NCBI GenBank assembly: GCA_963800325.1
Contig: CAWDAQ010000003.1
Coordinates: forward strand, 434,001 to 498,000
Direction of reading: 5' to 3'
DNA length: 64,000 bases
From: CAWDAQ01 sp963800325
GTDB taxonomy: Bacteria > Actinomycetota > Actinomycetes > Actinomycetales > Dermatophilaceae
Shown here: positions 1 to 8,776 of the stretch, in pieces
How positions within the stretch are numbered: the first letter of the stretch is position 1
Layout: every line of letters begins with the position of its first letter
Program-made: the position numbers and the translations under genes
Notes under the pieces: model-generated
Databases searched by the model: none
What the model saw: the letters and a program-made list of their open reading frames with translations, nothing else
What the model was told of the DNA's origin: nothing

Positions 1-467
1 ACGGCCGCGGTGCCCCGGACGAGCTCGGTCGAGCCGCCGCCGAGGTCGACGACGAGGTAGGGGCCGGGGACGCCCCCGGCGATCAGGTCCGCGGTCGCGC
101 CGGTGAAGGACAGCGCGGCCTCCTCGTCGCCGCTGACGACCTCGGGGACGGTCCCGAAGTCCCGGAACGCCTGCCGCACCCCGGCGATGAACTCGCCCGC
201 GTTCTCGGCGTCCCGGGAGGCCGAGGTCGCGACGAACCGGACCGCCTCGACGTCGTGGACCCGGCACTCGCGGGCGTACTCCGCGGCGGCGTCGAGGGTG
301 CGCGTCATGGCGGCGGGGGCGATCCGGCCCGTGCGGTCGACGCCGAGCCCGAGGCGGACGACCTCCATCCGCCGCACGACGTCGCTGACGGCGAGCGTGG
401 CGGGGTCGACGTCGGCGACGAGCAGCCGGATCGAGTTCGTCCCGCAGTCGACCGCGGCGACCCTCAC
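1..467 (-). CDS. ppx: Exopolyphosphatase / Ppx-GppA phosphatase, N-terminal part (runs off the window)
   Basis: Only the first ~155 codons are present; the gene continues past base 1. The N-terminus VAAVDCGTNSIRLLVADVD is the first ASKHA nucleotide-binding motif of Ppx/GppA phosphatases. The second phosphate loop is seen near residue 143 as YLVVDLGGGSTELV. The family hydrolyses terminal phosphate from polyphosphate or pppGpp in the cytoplasm. The GTG start overlaps the TGA of the upstream DUF501 gene (GTGA), so the two are translationally coupled. This order (enolase, FtsB-like, DUF501, Ppx) is a common actinobacterial operon. Polyphosphate and pppGpp cannot be told apart as substrate from this fragment. 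Confidence 0.93.
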   Translation of the reverse strand, partial: MRVAAVDCGTNSIRLLVADVDPATLAVSDVVRRMEVVRLGLGVDRTGRIAPAAMTRTLDAAAEYARECRVHDVEAVRFVATSASRDAENAGEFIAGVRQAFRDFGTVPEVVSGDEEAALSFTGATADLIAGGVPGPYLVVDLGGGSTELVRGTAA

Positions 468-1048
468 GTGGTCTCCTCCTCCCGCGGGCCGCCCGGGCGG
501 CAGGGACGGGCCCACCACGACCCGAGCCGGTCCAGCACCTCGTCGCCGAGGGGGTTGACCCCCGGCCCGGCCGCGAGCGCGTGCGCGACGAGGACGTGGA
601 GGCACTTCACCCGGGTCGGCATCCCGCCCGCCGAGACGCCGGCGATCTCCGGGACCTGCCCGAGCTCGCCGCGCCGGCGCAGGTAGTCGTCGTGGGCCGC
701 GGCGTACCGGGCCGCGAGCGCGGGGTCGGCGGTGAGCCGCTCGGTCATCTCCTGCATCAGCCCCTCGGACTCCAGCGTGCTCACCGCCCCGGTCAGCCGG
801 GGGCACGTGGCGTAGAACGTCGTCGGGAACGGGGTGCCGTCCTCGAGCCGCGGGCGGGTCCGCACGACGTCGGGCTCGCCGCACGGGCACCGGTGGCCCA
901 CCGCCACGACCCCGCGCGGGGTCCGGCCGAGCTGGCGCTCGACGGCGGCGAGGTCGACGGGGTCGACGGGGTCGGTCGCGGCGGGGTCGGTCGCGGCGAG
1001 GTCGGGGCCGTCGGCCGCGCCGGGGGGCTCGGCGGCCGGCCCGGTCAC
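464..1048 (-). CDS. DUF501 domain protein
   Basis: A 194-residue cytoplasmic protein. Its core from about residue 33 (DLAAVERQLGRTPRGVVAV) through RCPCGEPDVVRTRPRLEDGTPFPTTFY to MPTRVKCLHVLVAHALA is the DUF501 signature, with conserved Cys pairs (CPCG, and ATCPR) that could bind metal. The first 30 residues are low-complexity Asp/Ala/Pro. The GTG at 1048 was chosen because it overlaps the TGA of the upstream FtsB-like gene and the conserved block starts shortly after it. Its stop overlaps the ppx start. The family's function is not known to me; conserved linkage to ftsB and ppx is the only clue. Confidence 0.9.
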   Translation of the reverse strand: MTGPAAEPPGAADGPDLAATDPAATDPVDPVDLAAVERQLGRTPRGVVAVGHRCPCGEPDVVRTRPRLEDGTPFPTTFYATCPRLTGAVSTLESEGLMQEMTERLTADPALAARYAAAHDDYLRRRGELGQVPEIAGVSAGGMPTRVKCLHVLVAHALAAGPGVNPLGDEVLDRLGSWWARPCRPGGPREEETT

Positions 1049-1434
1049 CGGGGGGCGACCTTCTGCGGGTTGTCCGCGACCTTCGCCGAGTGCAGCACCT
1101 GGGAGTACCAGGGCAGGTCGGGGTCCGGCGCGGTGAGCGTGGACGCGCCCGGGGCCGCGTCGAGGGCCGGGTCGGCGTCGATGACCGTGTACGACTTCTC
1201 GCCGACCTTGACGAACTTCAGCCGCTTGCGGGCCTGCTGCTCGACGTACTCCGGGTCCTGCCAGTGCCTCGCCTCGGTCCGCAGGTCCTCGACCCGGGAC
1301 TGCTGGTCGGCGACCTGGGCGCGCATGTCCGAGATCGTGCCCCGTTGGGCGAGGTAGGAGTGGAGCGTGGGCCCGAGCAGGACCGCGAGCACGACGAGCA
1401 CGGACGCGAGCGCGAACCACCGCCGGGGCGACAT
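1045..1434 (-). CDS. ftsB: FtsB/DivIC-family septum formation initiator
   Basis: A 129-residue bitopic membrane protein. A short basic N-terminus (MSPRRW) is followed by one transmembrane helix (about residues 7-27) and an extracytoplasmic coiled coil containing QQSRVEDLRTEARHWQDPEYVEQQARKRL. The DPEYVEQQAR segment is characteristic of FtsB/DivIC proteins, which form the FtsQLB complex at the divisome. The ATG at 1434 has a GGGAG about 9 bases upstream; a GTG two codons earlier is possible. It lies downstream of enolase, the classical eno-ftsB linkage, and overlaps DUF501 by 4 bases. Confidence 0.92.
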   Translation of the reverse strand: MSPRRWFALASVLVVLAVLLGPTLHSYLAQRGTISDMRAQVADQQSRVEDLRTEARHWQDPEYVEQQARKRLKFVKVGEKSYTVIDADPALDAAPGASTLTAPDPDLPWYSQVLHSAKVADNPQKVAPR

Positions 1435-1562
1435 GACCACGCGCTCCCGCTCCGGCACCGCGCGGGCGGCACCGGAGCGGGCACGTCCCCGGTGCGGGCG
1501 CTGCGCGGGCCGGCGCGCACCCCCCGGGGGGTGCGCCCCCGTCCGGGACCGCTCGCCACGCC

Positions 1563-2855
1563 TCAGCCCTGCTGGCGCGCCGCGAACCGCGGGAACGCGG
1601 CGACCCCTGCGTAGCGTCCGGCCCCCTCGAGCTCCTCCTCGATCCGCAGCAGCTGGTTGTACTTCGCGACCCGCTCCGAGCGGGCGGGCGCGCCCGTCTT
1701 GATCTGCCCGCAGTTCGTCGCGACGGCCAGGTCGGCGATGGTGACGTCCTCGGTCTCCCCCGAGCGGTGGCTGATCATGCACCGGTACCCGCTGCGGTGG
1801 GCGAGGTCGACCGCGTCGAGGGTCTCGGTGAGCGACCCGATCTGGTTGACCTTGACCAGCAGGGCGTTCGCCGTCCCGGTCTCGATCCCCCGGGTGATGC
1901 GCTCGGGGTTGGTGACGAACAGGTCGTCGCCGACGATCTGGACCTTGTCGCCGAGCCGCTCGGTGAGCAGCCGCCAGCCCTCCCAGTCGTCCTCGTCGAG
2001 CGGGTCCTCCAGGGAGACCAGCGGGTAGGCGTCGACGAGCTCGGCGTAGTAGTCGACGAGCTCGTCGGCGCTCTTGGACCCGCCCTCGAAGGCGTACCGG
2101 CCCTCCTCGTGGAACTCGCTCGCGGCGACGTCGAGCGCGAGCGCGACCTGGGTGCCGGGGGTGTAGCCGGCCGCCTCGATCGCCTCGAGGATGAGGTCGA
2201 GCGCGGCCCGGTTGCTCTCGAGGTCGGGCGCGAACCCGCCCTCGTCGCCGAGCCCGGTGGCCAGGCCCTTGGCCTTGAGGACGGACTTCAGCGAGTGGTA
2301 GACCTCCGCGCCCCAGCGCAGCGCCTCGGCGAAGGTGTCCGCGCCGACGGGCGCGATCATGAACTCCTGGATGTCGACGTTGGAGTCGGCGTGCGACCCG
2401 CCGTTGAGGATGTTCATCATCGGCACCGGCAGCAGGCAGGCGTTCGGCCCGCCGACGTAGCGGAACAGCGGCAGCCCGGCCGACTCGGCCGCGGCCTTGG
2501 CGACCGCGAGGGACACCCCGAGGATCGCGTTCGCCCCGAGGGCGTTCTTGTTGTCCGACCCGTCGAGCTCGAGCATCGCGGCGTCGACCACCCGCTGCTC
2601 GCTGGCCTCGAGGCCGTGGACCTTCGGCGCGATCTCGTCGTTGACGGCGGCGACCGCGGCGGTCACCCCCTTGCCGAGGTAGCGCTCCTTGTCGCCGTCG
2701 CGGCGCTCGACGGCCTCGAACTGGCCGGTGGAGGCCCCGGAGGGGACCGCCGCCCGGGCGAACGTGCCGTCGTCGAGCGCCAGCTCGACCTCCACGGTGG
2801 GGTTGCCGCGGGAGTCGAGGATCTCCCGGGCTGCGACTGCCTCGATGGTGGCCAC
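1563..2855 (-). CDS. eno: Enolase (phosphopyruvate hydratase)
   Basis: Converts 2-phosphoglycerate to phosphoenolpyruvate in glycolysis. The 430-residue length matches the family. Visible signatures include REILDSRGNPTVEVE near the N-terminus, SGASTGQFEA, metal-ligand regions ALDVAASEF, SLEDPLDEDDW and IVGDDLFVTNP, and the enolase signature LVKVNQIGSLTET followed by SHRSGETED. The GTG start is preceded by GGCAGGAGGCAGAC, a strong ribosome-binding site. The reading frame is open further upstream, but the conserved N-terminus (VATIEAVAAREIL) fixes this start. It is the first gene of the eno-ftsB-DUF501-ppx run. Confidence 0.98.
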   Translation of the reverse strand: MATIEAVAAREILDSRGNPTVEVELALDDGTFARAAVPSGASTGQFEAVERRDGDKERYLGKGVTAAVAAVNDEIAPKVHGLEASEQRVVDAAMLELDGSDNKNALGANAILGVSLAVAKAAAESAGLPLFRYVGGPNACLLPVPMMNILNGGSHADSNVDIQEFMIAPVGADTFAEALRWGAEVYHSLKSVLKAKGLATGLGDEGGFAPDLESNRAALDLILEAIEAAGYTPGTQVALALDVAASEFHEEGRYAFEGGSKSADELVDYYAELVDAYPLVSLEDPLDEDDWEGWRLLTERLGDKVQIVGDDLFVTNPERITRGIETGTANALLVKVNQIGSLTETLDAVDLAHRSGYRCMISHRSGETEDVTIADLAVATNCGQIKTGAPARSERVAKYNQLLRIEEELEGAGRYAGVAAFPRFAARQQG

Positions 2856-2974
2856 GTCTGCCTCCTGCCTGGGCGGGTGGGGTGGGGCTGGGGTGGGACC
2901 CTCCGAGCCTAGCCCGTCGGCCCCGGCCGGTCTCCGACCGACCCGCCCTGCGTCGGGGGCGGCCACAATGGGGC

Positions 2975-3499
2975 ATGGCCCTCGCCGTCTGCCTGCTGCT
3001 GGACCCGGAGACCGATGCCACGCTGCGGCGGCTGTGGGCCCGGCTGGAGCAGGTCGGGGTGGGGACGCTGCTGACCCACACCCACCGCCACCACGTGCCG
3101 CACGTGTCCTACGCCGTGCTGCGCGAGTACGACGTCGGGGCGGTCCGGGAGGCGGTCGCCGCGCTGCCGCCGGGGGGCCCGGTGCCGCTCCACTTCGACG
3201 CGATCGGCCTGTTCCGGAGGGGCCGGGCGTGCCTCGTCCCGGCGGTCACGGCCGACGTCATGGCCCGCCACGCGGGGGTCGTCGACGCCGTGCTCGCCAC
3301 GGGGGCGGACCTGCACCGGCACTACGCGCCGGGCCGCTGGGTCCCGCACTGCAGCCTCGCGACCCGGTCGCGGACCGCCGACCTGCCCGCGCTGGCCTCG
3401 GTCGTCCACGACGTGCTGCCCGTCGACGCGGTCGCGGACCACGCCGCCCTCGTCGACAGCGCGACCGGGGAGCGCTGGCCGCTCACCGGCGTCCCCTGA
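2975..3499 (+). CDS. 2H phosphoesterase / 2'-5' RNA ligase-like protein
   Basis: A 174-residue protein, divergent from eno. It carries the paired H-x-[ST/V] motifs of the 2H phosphoesterase superfamily: HVSYAVL near residue 48 and HCSLATR near residue 126, each expected to give one catalytic His. The family includes RNA ligases, cyclic phosphodiesterases and LigT-like enzymes acting on 2',3'-cyclic or 2'-5' linkages. No further domain is present and the substrate cannot be inferred. The ATG at 2975 is chosen because the fold starts directly after it (MALAVCLLLD). Confidence 0.8.
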   Translation: MALAVCLLLDPETDATLRRLWARLEQVGVGTLLTHTHRHHVPHVSYAVLREYDVGAVREAVAALPPGGPVPLHFDAIGLFRRGRACLVPAVTADVMARHAGVVDAVLATGADLHRHYAPGRWVPHCSLATRSRTADLPALASVVHDVLPVDAVADHAALVDSATGERWPLTGVP

Positions 3500-3538
3500 C
3501 CGGCGGCGCCCCGGGTCACGCCGGCGAGAGTCGTCGCC

Positions 3539-3560
3539 ACGGGCGGCAGGTGCCGCCGGT
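3539..3560. terminator. Hairpin between convergent 2H phosphoesterase and mazG genes
   Basis: ACGGGCGGCA and TGCCGCCGGT form a 10-bp stem with one mismatch and a 2-base tip. The spot is between the converging ends of the genes at 3499 and 3580, so it could terminate both. No U-tract follows, as is usual in high-GC actinobacteria. A related palindrome occurs at 10609-10640 and 18259-18286. Confidence 0.5.
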
Positions 3561-3579
3561 CGCGGGCGGCATCCGCCGG

Positions 3580-4542
3580 TCAGCCGAGGTCGCGCAGCGC
3601 CCGGCGCAGGAGCCCCTCGGCGGACTCGCCCGCCGCGCGCGCGTCGGCGACGACGTCGAGCAGCCTGCGGGCTCGCTCGTCCTCGACCTCGGGGAGGTCG
3701 ACCCCGCGTCGCTCGGCCCGGTCGAGCACCTTCTCCGCGGTGAGCAGCGCCGGCAGCGAGGCCGGGACCCCGTCGAGCAGGCTCGACGGGGTCCCGCCGC
3801 CGCGGGCGGCCCGCTCGTCGGCCTTGATCCGCTCCCAGCTCTCCTCCACCTCCTCGGGGGTGCTCGCCTCACCGGCGGCGAACACGTGCGGGTGGCGGCG
3901 GAGCAGCTTCTCGACGAGGACCCCCGCGACCGCGTCGACGTCGAACGGGGCCTGCGGGTGCTCCTCCCCGACCCGGGCGTGGAAGACGACCTGGAGGAGG
4001 ACGTCGCCGAGCTCCTCGACGAGGTGGTCGCGGTCCTCGGCCTCGATCGCCTCGACGGCCTCGTGTGCCTCCTCGAGGAGGTAGCGGGCCAGGGAGGCGT
4101 GGGTCTGGCGGGCGTCCCACGGGCAGCCGCCCGGGGACCGGAGCCGGTCCATGACGGCGACGACGTCGAGCAGCCGGGCGCCGGGGACGTCCCACGACCC
4201 GACGAGCACCTCGACCTCCGGCGGCTCGGGCAGCCGGGTGACCTCGGCGGCGACGGCGTCGCTCAGCCCCGGGTCACCGTCGGCGGACCCGGCCCACACG
4301 ACGAGCCCGTCGGCGGCGGCCGCGACGAGGTCCCGCGCCAGGGCGGGCACGACAGCGCCTTCCTCGGCGCCGGCGTGGACGGTGACGGCGAGGCCCGCCT
4401 CCGCGACCGCGTCCGCGAGGGGCTCTCCCGGCCCGCGGGCGTGCACCGTCTCGGCGGCCGCGAGGGTCTCCCACGCGTCCCGGCTCAGCAGCCCGGGCGC
4501 GGTCCGCGGGCTCGCGAGGAGCAGGACGAGGCGCCCGGGCAC
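3580..4542 (-). CDS. mazG: MazG-family nucleoside triphosphate pyrophosphohydrolase
   Basis: A 320-residue protein. The N-terminal ~130 residues are variable; the MazG fold follows. MDRLRSPGGCPWDARQTH, then EEAHEAVEAIE and VEELGDVLLQVVFHARV, supplies the EExxE and ExxD metal-binding residues of the all-alpha NTP pyrophosphatase fold. Known members hydrolyse NTPs, including damaged or alarmone-related nucleotides, to NMP plus PPi. The GTG start lies 7 bases after the stop of the SurA-like gene, so the two are probably co-transcribed downstream of mfd. The N-terminal extension before the MazG domain is common in actinobacterial members. Confidence 0.93.
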   Translation of the reverse strand: MPGRLVLLLASPRTAPGLLSRDAWETLAAAETVHARGPGEPLADAVAEAGLAVTVHAGAEEGAVVPALARDLVAAAADGLVVWAGSADGDPGLSDAVAAEVTRLPEPPEVEVLVGSWDVPGARLLDVVAVMDRLRSPGGCPWDARQTHASLARYLLEEAHEAVEAIEAEDRDHLVEELGDVLLQVVFHARVGEEHPQAPFDVDAVAGVLVEKLLRRHPHVFAAGEASTPEEVEESWERIKADERAARGGGTPSSLLDGVPASLPALLTAEKVLDRAERRGVDLPEVEDERARRLLDVVADARAAGESAEGLLRRALRDLG

Positions 4543-4549
4543 CGCGCCC

Positions 4550-5071
4550 TCAGCCGCCGGACTGCGAGGTCTGGGGCGTCGCCGAGGAGGAGCCCGCGGC
4601 GATCCAGTTCGGCTTCTCGGCGACCATCCCCTGCTGGGGGTCGAAGGAGCCGAAGCGCGGGTTGATCTCGACGTCGGCCTTGGCGATGTCGTCGAGGATC
4701 TGGTTCTGGGTGTCCTGGTCGAGGGTGCGCACCGCGTTGTTGGCCCGGACGAGGTCGATCGTCTCCTGGCTCGGGTCGGACAGCTTGGGCATCGCGGCCC
4801 GCGCGGCGGTCGAGGTCTGGGGGTGGCCGGCCTTCTGCGCGGCCCTGATGATGAACGGCGCGGTGACGAGCGAGGCGACCGCGTCCGTCGTCGTCAGCGG
4901 CTGCTGGAGGTCGAAGGCCTCGTTGATCTGCTGGGCCGCGGTCTGCGCGTCCTGGACGGTGATGACGTCACCGTCGACGACGGCGGCGGTGTCCGCGCCC
5001 CCGCACCCGCTCAGTCCGAGCGCCGCGACGGCGGCGACCCCCACGACGGCCATCCGCGAACGTGATCCCAC
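4550..5071 (-). CDS. SurA N-terminal-like lipoprotein (no PPIase domain)
   Basis: A 173-residue lipoprotein. The signal peptide ends in a lipobox (LSGC, Cys near residue 23). The mature part begins ADTAAVVDGDVITVQDAQTA, resembling the N-terminal helical region of SurA/PrsA-type chaperones, in which 'A-x-V-[ND]-G-x-x-I' opens the chaperone fold. The parvulin PPIase domain is absent: the protein ends in a short Ser/Gln-rich tail. It may act as an extracytoplasmic holdase. The GTG at 5071 has AAAGGA 7-8 bases upstream. It sits between mfd (18 bases upstream) and mazG (7 bases downstream), a recurring actinobacterial order. Confidence 0.82.
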   Translation of the reverse strand: MGSRSRMAVVGVAAVAALGLSGCGGADTAAVVDGDVITVQDAQTAAQQINEAFDLQQPLTTTDAVASLVTAPFIIRAAQKAGHPQTSTAARAAMPKLSDPSQETIDLVRANNAVRTLDQDTQNQILDDIAKADVEINPRFGSFDPQQGMVAEKPNWIAAGSSSATPQTSQSGG

Positions 5072-5089
5072 AGAACGTCCTTTCCTCCG

Positions 5090-8000
5090 TCAGCGGACCC
5101 TCGCCGCTGAGCCTGCCTGCGAGCCCGACCCCGTGCTGCCCACCCGGGCGGCCCCGGCGATGTCGTCCAGGAGCACCGCGCGGACGAGGTCCCCCGCCCA
5201 CTCGAGCACCGCGGTGTCGCGCAGCGGGGTCCCACCGACCCGGGCCGTCGTCGGCCTCGGCACCAGCATCGTACGGACCGCCTCCTTGTGGAGCGAGCGC
5301 GGGTAGAGCCGGTCGAGCCGCAGCCGCTGCGACTCGCGCAGGTCGACGGGGGCGAAGCGCACCGACGTGCCCTGCACGGAGATGTCGCTGACCCCGGCGC
5401 GCCGGGCGACCGTCCGCAGCCGGGCGACCTCGACGAGGTTGCGCACCGGCTCGGGCAGCGGACCGTACCGGTCGACCAGCTCGGCCTCGATGTCCCCGAG
5501 CTCGGCCTCGTCGGCGACGGCGGCGAGCTTGCGGTACGCCTCGAGCCGGAGCCGCTCGCCGGGCACGTAGTCGTGCGGCAGGTGGGCGTCGACGGGCAGC
5601 TCGATCTTGACCTCGGCGGGGGCGGAGTCCCCCTCGCCCTTGAAGTCGGCGACGGCCTCGCCGACCATCCGGACGTAGAGGTCGAACCCGACCCCGGCGA
5701 TGTGGCCGGACTGCTCGCCGCCGAGCAGGTTGCCCGCGCCGCGGATCTCGAGGTCCTTCATCGCCACCTGCATCCCCGAGCCGAGGTCGGTGTTGCTCGC
5801 GATGGTCCGGAGCCGGTCGTGCGCGGTCTCGGTCAGCGGCTTCTCCGGCGGGTAGAGGAAGTAGGCGTAGGCCCGCTCCCGGCCCCGCCCGACCCGGCCG
5901 CGCAGCTGGTGGAGCTGGCTCAGGCCGAACTGGTCCGCCCGGTCGAGCACGAGGGTGTTGGCGTTGGAGATGTCGAGGCCGGTCTCGACGATCGTCGTGC
6001 ACACGAGCAGGTCGATGCGCCGCTCCCAGAAGTCGAGGACGACCTCCTCGAGCCGGTGCTCGCCCATCTGCCCGTGCGCGACCGCGACCCGGGCCTCGGG
6101 GACGAGCTCGCGGATCCGGGCCGCGGTGCGGTCGATCGAGGACACCTTGTTGTGGACGAAGAACACCTGGCCCTCGCGCATGAGCTCGCGCCGGACCGCC
6201 GCGGCGACCTGCTTCTCGTCGTAGGCCCCGACGAAGGTGAGGACGGGGTGGCGCTCCTCGGGCGGCGTCGCCAGCGTCGACATCTCGCGGATCCCGGTGA
6301 CGGCCATCTCGAGGGTCCGCGGGATCGGGGTGGCCGACATCGCGAGCACGTCGACGGCGGTGCGCATCGCCTTCAGCTGCTCCTTGTGCTCGACCCCGAA
6401 GCGCTGCTCCTCGTCGACGACGACGAGGCCGAGGTCCTTGAACCTCACCTCCCCGCCGAGGATGCGGTGGGTGCCGAGGACGATGTCGATGCTGCCGTCG
6501 GCGAGCCCGGCGAGGACCCGGCGGGCCTCGGCGTCGCTCTGGAACCGGCTGAGCGAGCGCACCACGACGGGGAACCCGGCGTAGCGCTCGGAGAAGGTCT
6601 GGAAGTGCTGCTGGACCAGCAGCGTCGTCGGGACGAGGACGGCGACCTGCTTGCCGTCCTGGATGGCCTTGAACGCCGCCCGGACCGCGATCTCGGTCTT
6701 GCCGTATCCGACGTCGCCGCAGATGAGCCGGTCCATCGGGACCGGCTGCTCCATGTCGGCCTTGACCTCGTCGATGCTGCTGAGCTGGTCGGGGGTCTCG
6801 ATGTAGGCGAACGCGTCCTCGAGCTCGCGCTGCCACGGGGTGTCCGGGCCGAACGCGTGGCCCGGCGTCGCCATCCGGGCGCTGTAGAGCCGGATGAGCT
6901 CTGCGGCGATCTGCTTGACGTGCCGCTTGGCCCGGCTCTTGGTCTTCTGCCAGTCCGAACCGCCCATGCGGTTGACGGTCGGCGCCTCGCCGCCGACGTA
7001 CCGGGTGATCTGGTCGAGCTGGTCGGTGGGCACGAACAACCGGTCCCCGGGCTGGCCGCGCTTGGACGGGGCGTACTCGAGGACGAGGTACTCCCGGGCC
7101 GCCCCGCCGACCGTCCGCTGGACCATCTCGACGAAGCGGCCGACGCCGTGCTGCTCGTGGACGACGAAGTCGCCGGTGCGCAGCTGCAGCGGGTCGACCT
7201 GCGCCCGGCGCCGGGACGGCATCCGGCGCATGTCCCGCGTCGAGGACTGCCCGGCCGATCCGGTGAGGTCGCCCTCGGTGAGCAGGGCGAACCGCTGACC
7301 ACGCAGGACGAACCCGCGCCCGTAGGTGCCGGTCGCGACCTGGACCAGGCCGGGCTCGAGCCCGGTGACGGCGTCCTGGAGTCGGCAGGGGACGTCGTGC
7401 TCGCCCAGGACCTCGCAGATGCGCTGGGCGAGGCCGTGCCCGTCGGTGAGGACGAGCACCCGCCAGCCCTCGCGGACCCAGTCGCGCAGGTCTCCCACGG
7501 CCTGCTCGGTGCTGCCCCGGTAGGTCGGGGCGTCCTCGGCGGCGCTGGTCAGGACCTCGTCCTCGGTGGTCTCCGCGTCGGTGGCGAGCGCGGTCAGCTC
7601 CCACCACGGGGTCCCCACCTCGCCGGCGTGGTCGCGCAGGTCGGCCAGGGACCAGAACGAGGCGGTGCCGAGGACGCTCTCGAGGTCGATCGGGACCGCG
7701 CTGCCGGCCGCCGCGCTCACCCAGCCGGCCTGGAGGAACTCCTCGTTCGTCGCGACGAGGTCGTGCGCCCGGGTGCGCACCCGCTCGGGCTCGGCCACGA
7801 CCACGGCGCTGCGCTCGGGCAACACGTCGAGCAGGCTCTCCATCCCGTCGACGAGCACGGGCGCGAGCGACTCCATGCCCTCGACGGCGATGCCCTCGGC
7901 GAGCTTGCCGAGCAGGTCGGCCGCGCCGGGCAGCTGGTCGACGAGGTCAGCGGCGCGCTCCCGGACGGTGTCGGTGAGCAGCACCTCGCGGCACGGCGGG

Positions 8001-8707
8001 GCCCAGACCCCGGCCTCGGCGACCTCGAGGCTGCGCTGGTCGGCGACCTTGAACCAGCGGATCTCCTCGACGGTGTCCCCGAAGAACTCGACCCGCAGCG
8101 GGTGCTCCTCGGTCGGGGGGAAGACGTCGAGGATGCCGCCGCGGACGGCGAACTGGCCGCGCCGCTCGACGAGGTCGGTGCGGGTGTACGCGGCCGCGAC
8201 GAGGCTGTCGACGACGTCCTCCATCGCGGCCTCGGTGCCGGCGGCGAGCGAGACCGGCTCGAGGTCCCCCAGGCCGGTGGCGATGGGCTGGAGCACCGCG
8301 CGGACCGGGGCCACGACGACCTCGAGCGGCCCGTGGCCGGCGGGACCGGGCTCGGGGTGGGCGAGCCGGCGCAGCACGGCGAGGCGGCGGGCGACGGTGT
8401 CGCTGCGCGGCGAGAGCCGCTCGTGCGGCAGGGTCTCCCAGGCCGGGAACTCGGCGACGCCGCCCGGGCCGAGGAGGCACCCCACGCTCGCGACGAGGTC
8501 CTGGGCCTCCCGCTCGGTGGCGGTGACGACGAGCAGCGGGCGCGGCTGCCTCTCGACGGCGCCGCGGGCGAGCGTCGCGAGCAGCGCGGGCCGGGCGCCC
8601 GGTGCGAGGGTGAGCTCGAGCCGGGACGCGCCGGCGGCGGTGGAGTCGAGGAAGGACGCCGCTCCCGGGTCCTCGGCGAGAACGGAGGCGACGGGGGTGA
8701 GGGTCAT
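5090..8707 (-). CDS. mfd: Transcription-repair coupling factor Mfd
   Basis: A 1,205-residue ATP-dependent translocase that displaces stalled RNA polymerase and recruits UvrA. In order: a UvrB-homology N-terminal region (VVTATEREAQDLVAS, FPAWETLPHERLSP), the RNA-polymerase-interacting domain (GDFVVHEQHGVGRF), and the RecG-like helicase core with Walker A as ICGDVGYGKTEIAVRAAF, DEEQRFGVEHKE (Walker B), SATPIPRT and LHQLRGRVGRGRERAYAY (motif VI). A C-terminal TRCF domain follows (EAYRKLAAVADEAELGDI). Length is normal for the family and the ATG start is unambiguous. It heads the run mfd - lipoprotein - mazG. Confidence 0.98.
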   Translation of the reverse strand: MTLTPVASVLAEDPGAASFLDSTAAGASRLELTLAPGARPALLATLARGAVERQPRPLLVVTATEREAQDLVASVGCLLGPGGVAEFPAWETLPHERLSPRSDTVARRLAVLRRLAHPEPGPAGHGPLEVVVAPVRAVLQPIATGLGDLEPVSLAAGTEAAMEDVVDSLVAAAYTRTDLVERRGQFAVRGGILDVFPPTEEHPLRVEFFGDTVEEIRWFKVADQRSLEVAEAGVWAPPCREVLLTDTVRERAADLVDQLPGAADLLGKLAEGIAVEGMESLAPVLVDGMESLLDVLPERSAVVVAEPERVRTRAHDLVATNEEFLQAGWVSAAAGSAVPIDLESVLGTASFWSLADLRDHAGEVGTPWWELTALATDAETTEDEVLTSAAEDAPTYRGSTEQAVGDLRDWVREGWRVLVLTDGHGLAQRICEVLGEHDVPCRLQDAVTGLEPGLVQVATGTYGRGFVLRGQRFALLTEGDLTGSAGQSSTRDMRRMPSRRRAQVDPLQLRTGDFVVHEQHGVGRFVEMVQRTVGGAAREYLVLEYAPSKRGQPGDRLFVPTDQLDQITRYVGGEAPTVNRMGGSDWQKTKSRAKRHVKQIAAELIRLYSARMATPGHAFGPDTPWQRELEDAFAYIETPDQLSSIDEVKADMEQPVPMDRLICGDVGYGKTEIAVRAAFKAIQDGKQVAVLVPTTLLVQQHFQTFSERYAGFPVVVRSLSRFQSDAEARRVLAGLADGSIDIVLGTHRILGGEVRFKDLGLVVVDEEQRFGVEHKEQLKAMRTAVDVLAMSATPIPRTLEMAVTGIREMSTLATPPEERHPVLTFVGAYDEKQVAAAVRRELMREGQVFFVHNKVSSIDRTAARIRELVPEARVAVAHGQMGEHRLEEVVLDFWERRIDLLVCTTIVETGLDISNANTLVLDRADQFGLSQLHQLRGRVGRGRERAYAYFLYPPEKPLTETAHDRLRTIASNTDLGSGMQVAMKDLEIRGAGNLLGGEQSGHIAGVGFDLYVRMVGEAVADFKGEGDSAPAEVKIELPVDAHLPHDYVPGERLRLEAYRKLAAVADEAELGDIEAELVDRYGPLPEPVRNLVEVARLRTVARRAGVSDISVQGTSVRFAPVDLRESQRLRLDRLYPRSLHKEAVRTMLVPRPTTARVGGTPLRDTAVLEWAGDLVRAVLLDDIAGAARVGSTGSGSQAGSAARVR

Positions 8708-8776
8708 GCGGGGTGGGGCTCCTGTGCTCTGACGCCGGTCCTGCGCGGGGCGGGGCTCCCGGCAGGCGGGTGCCCA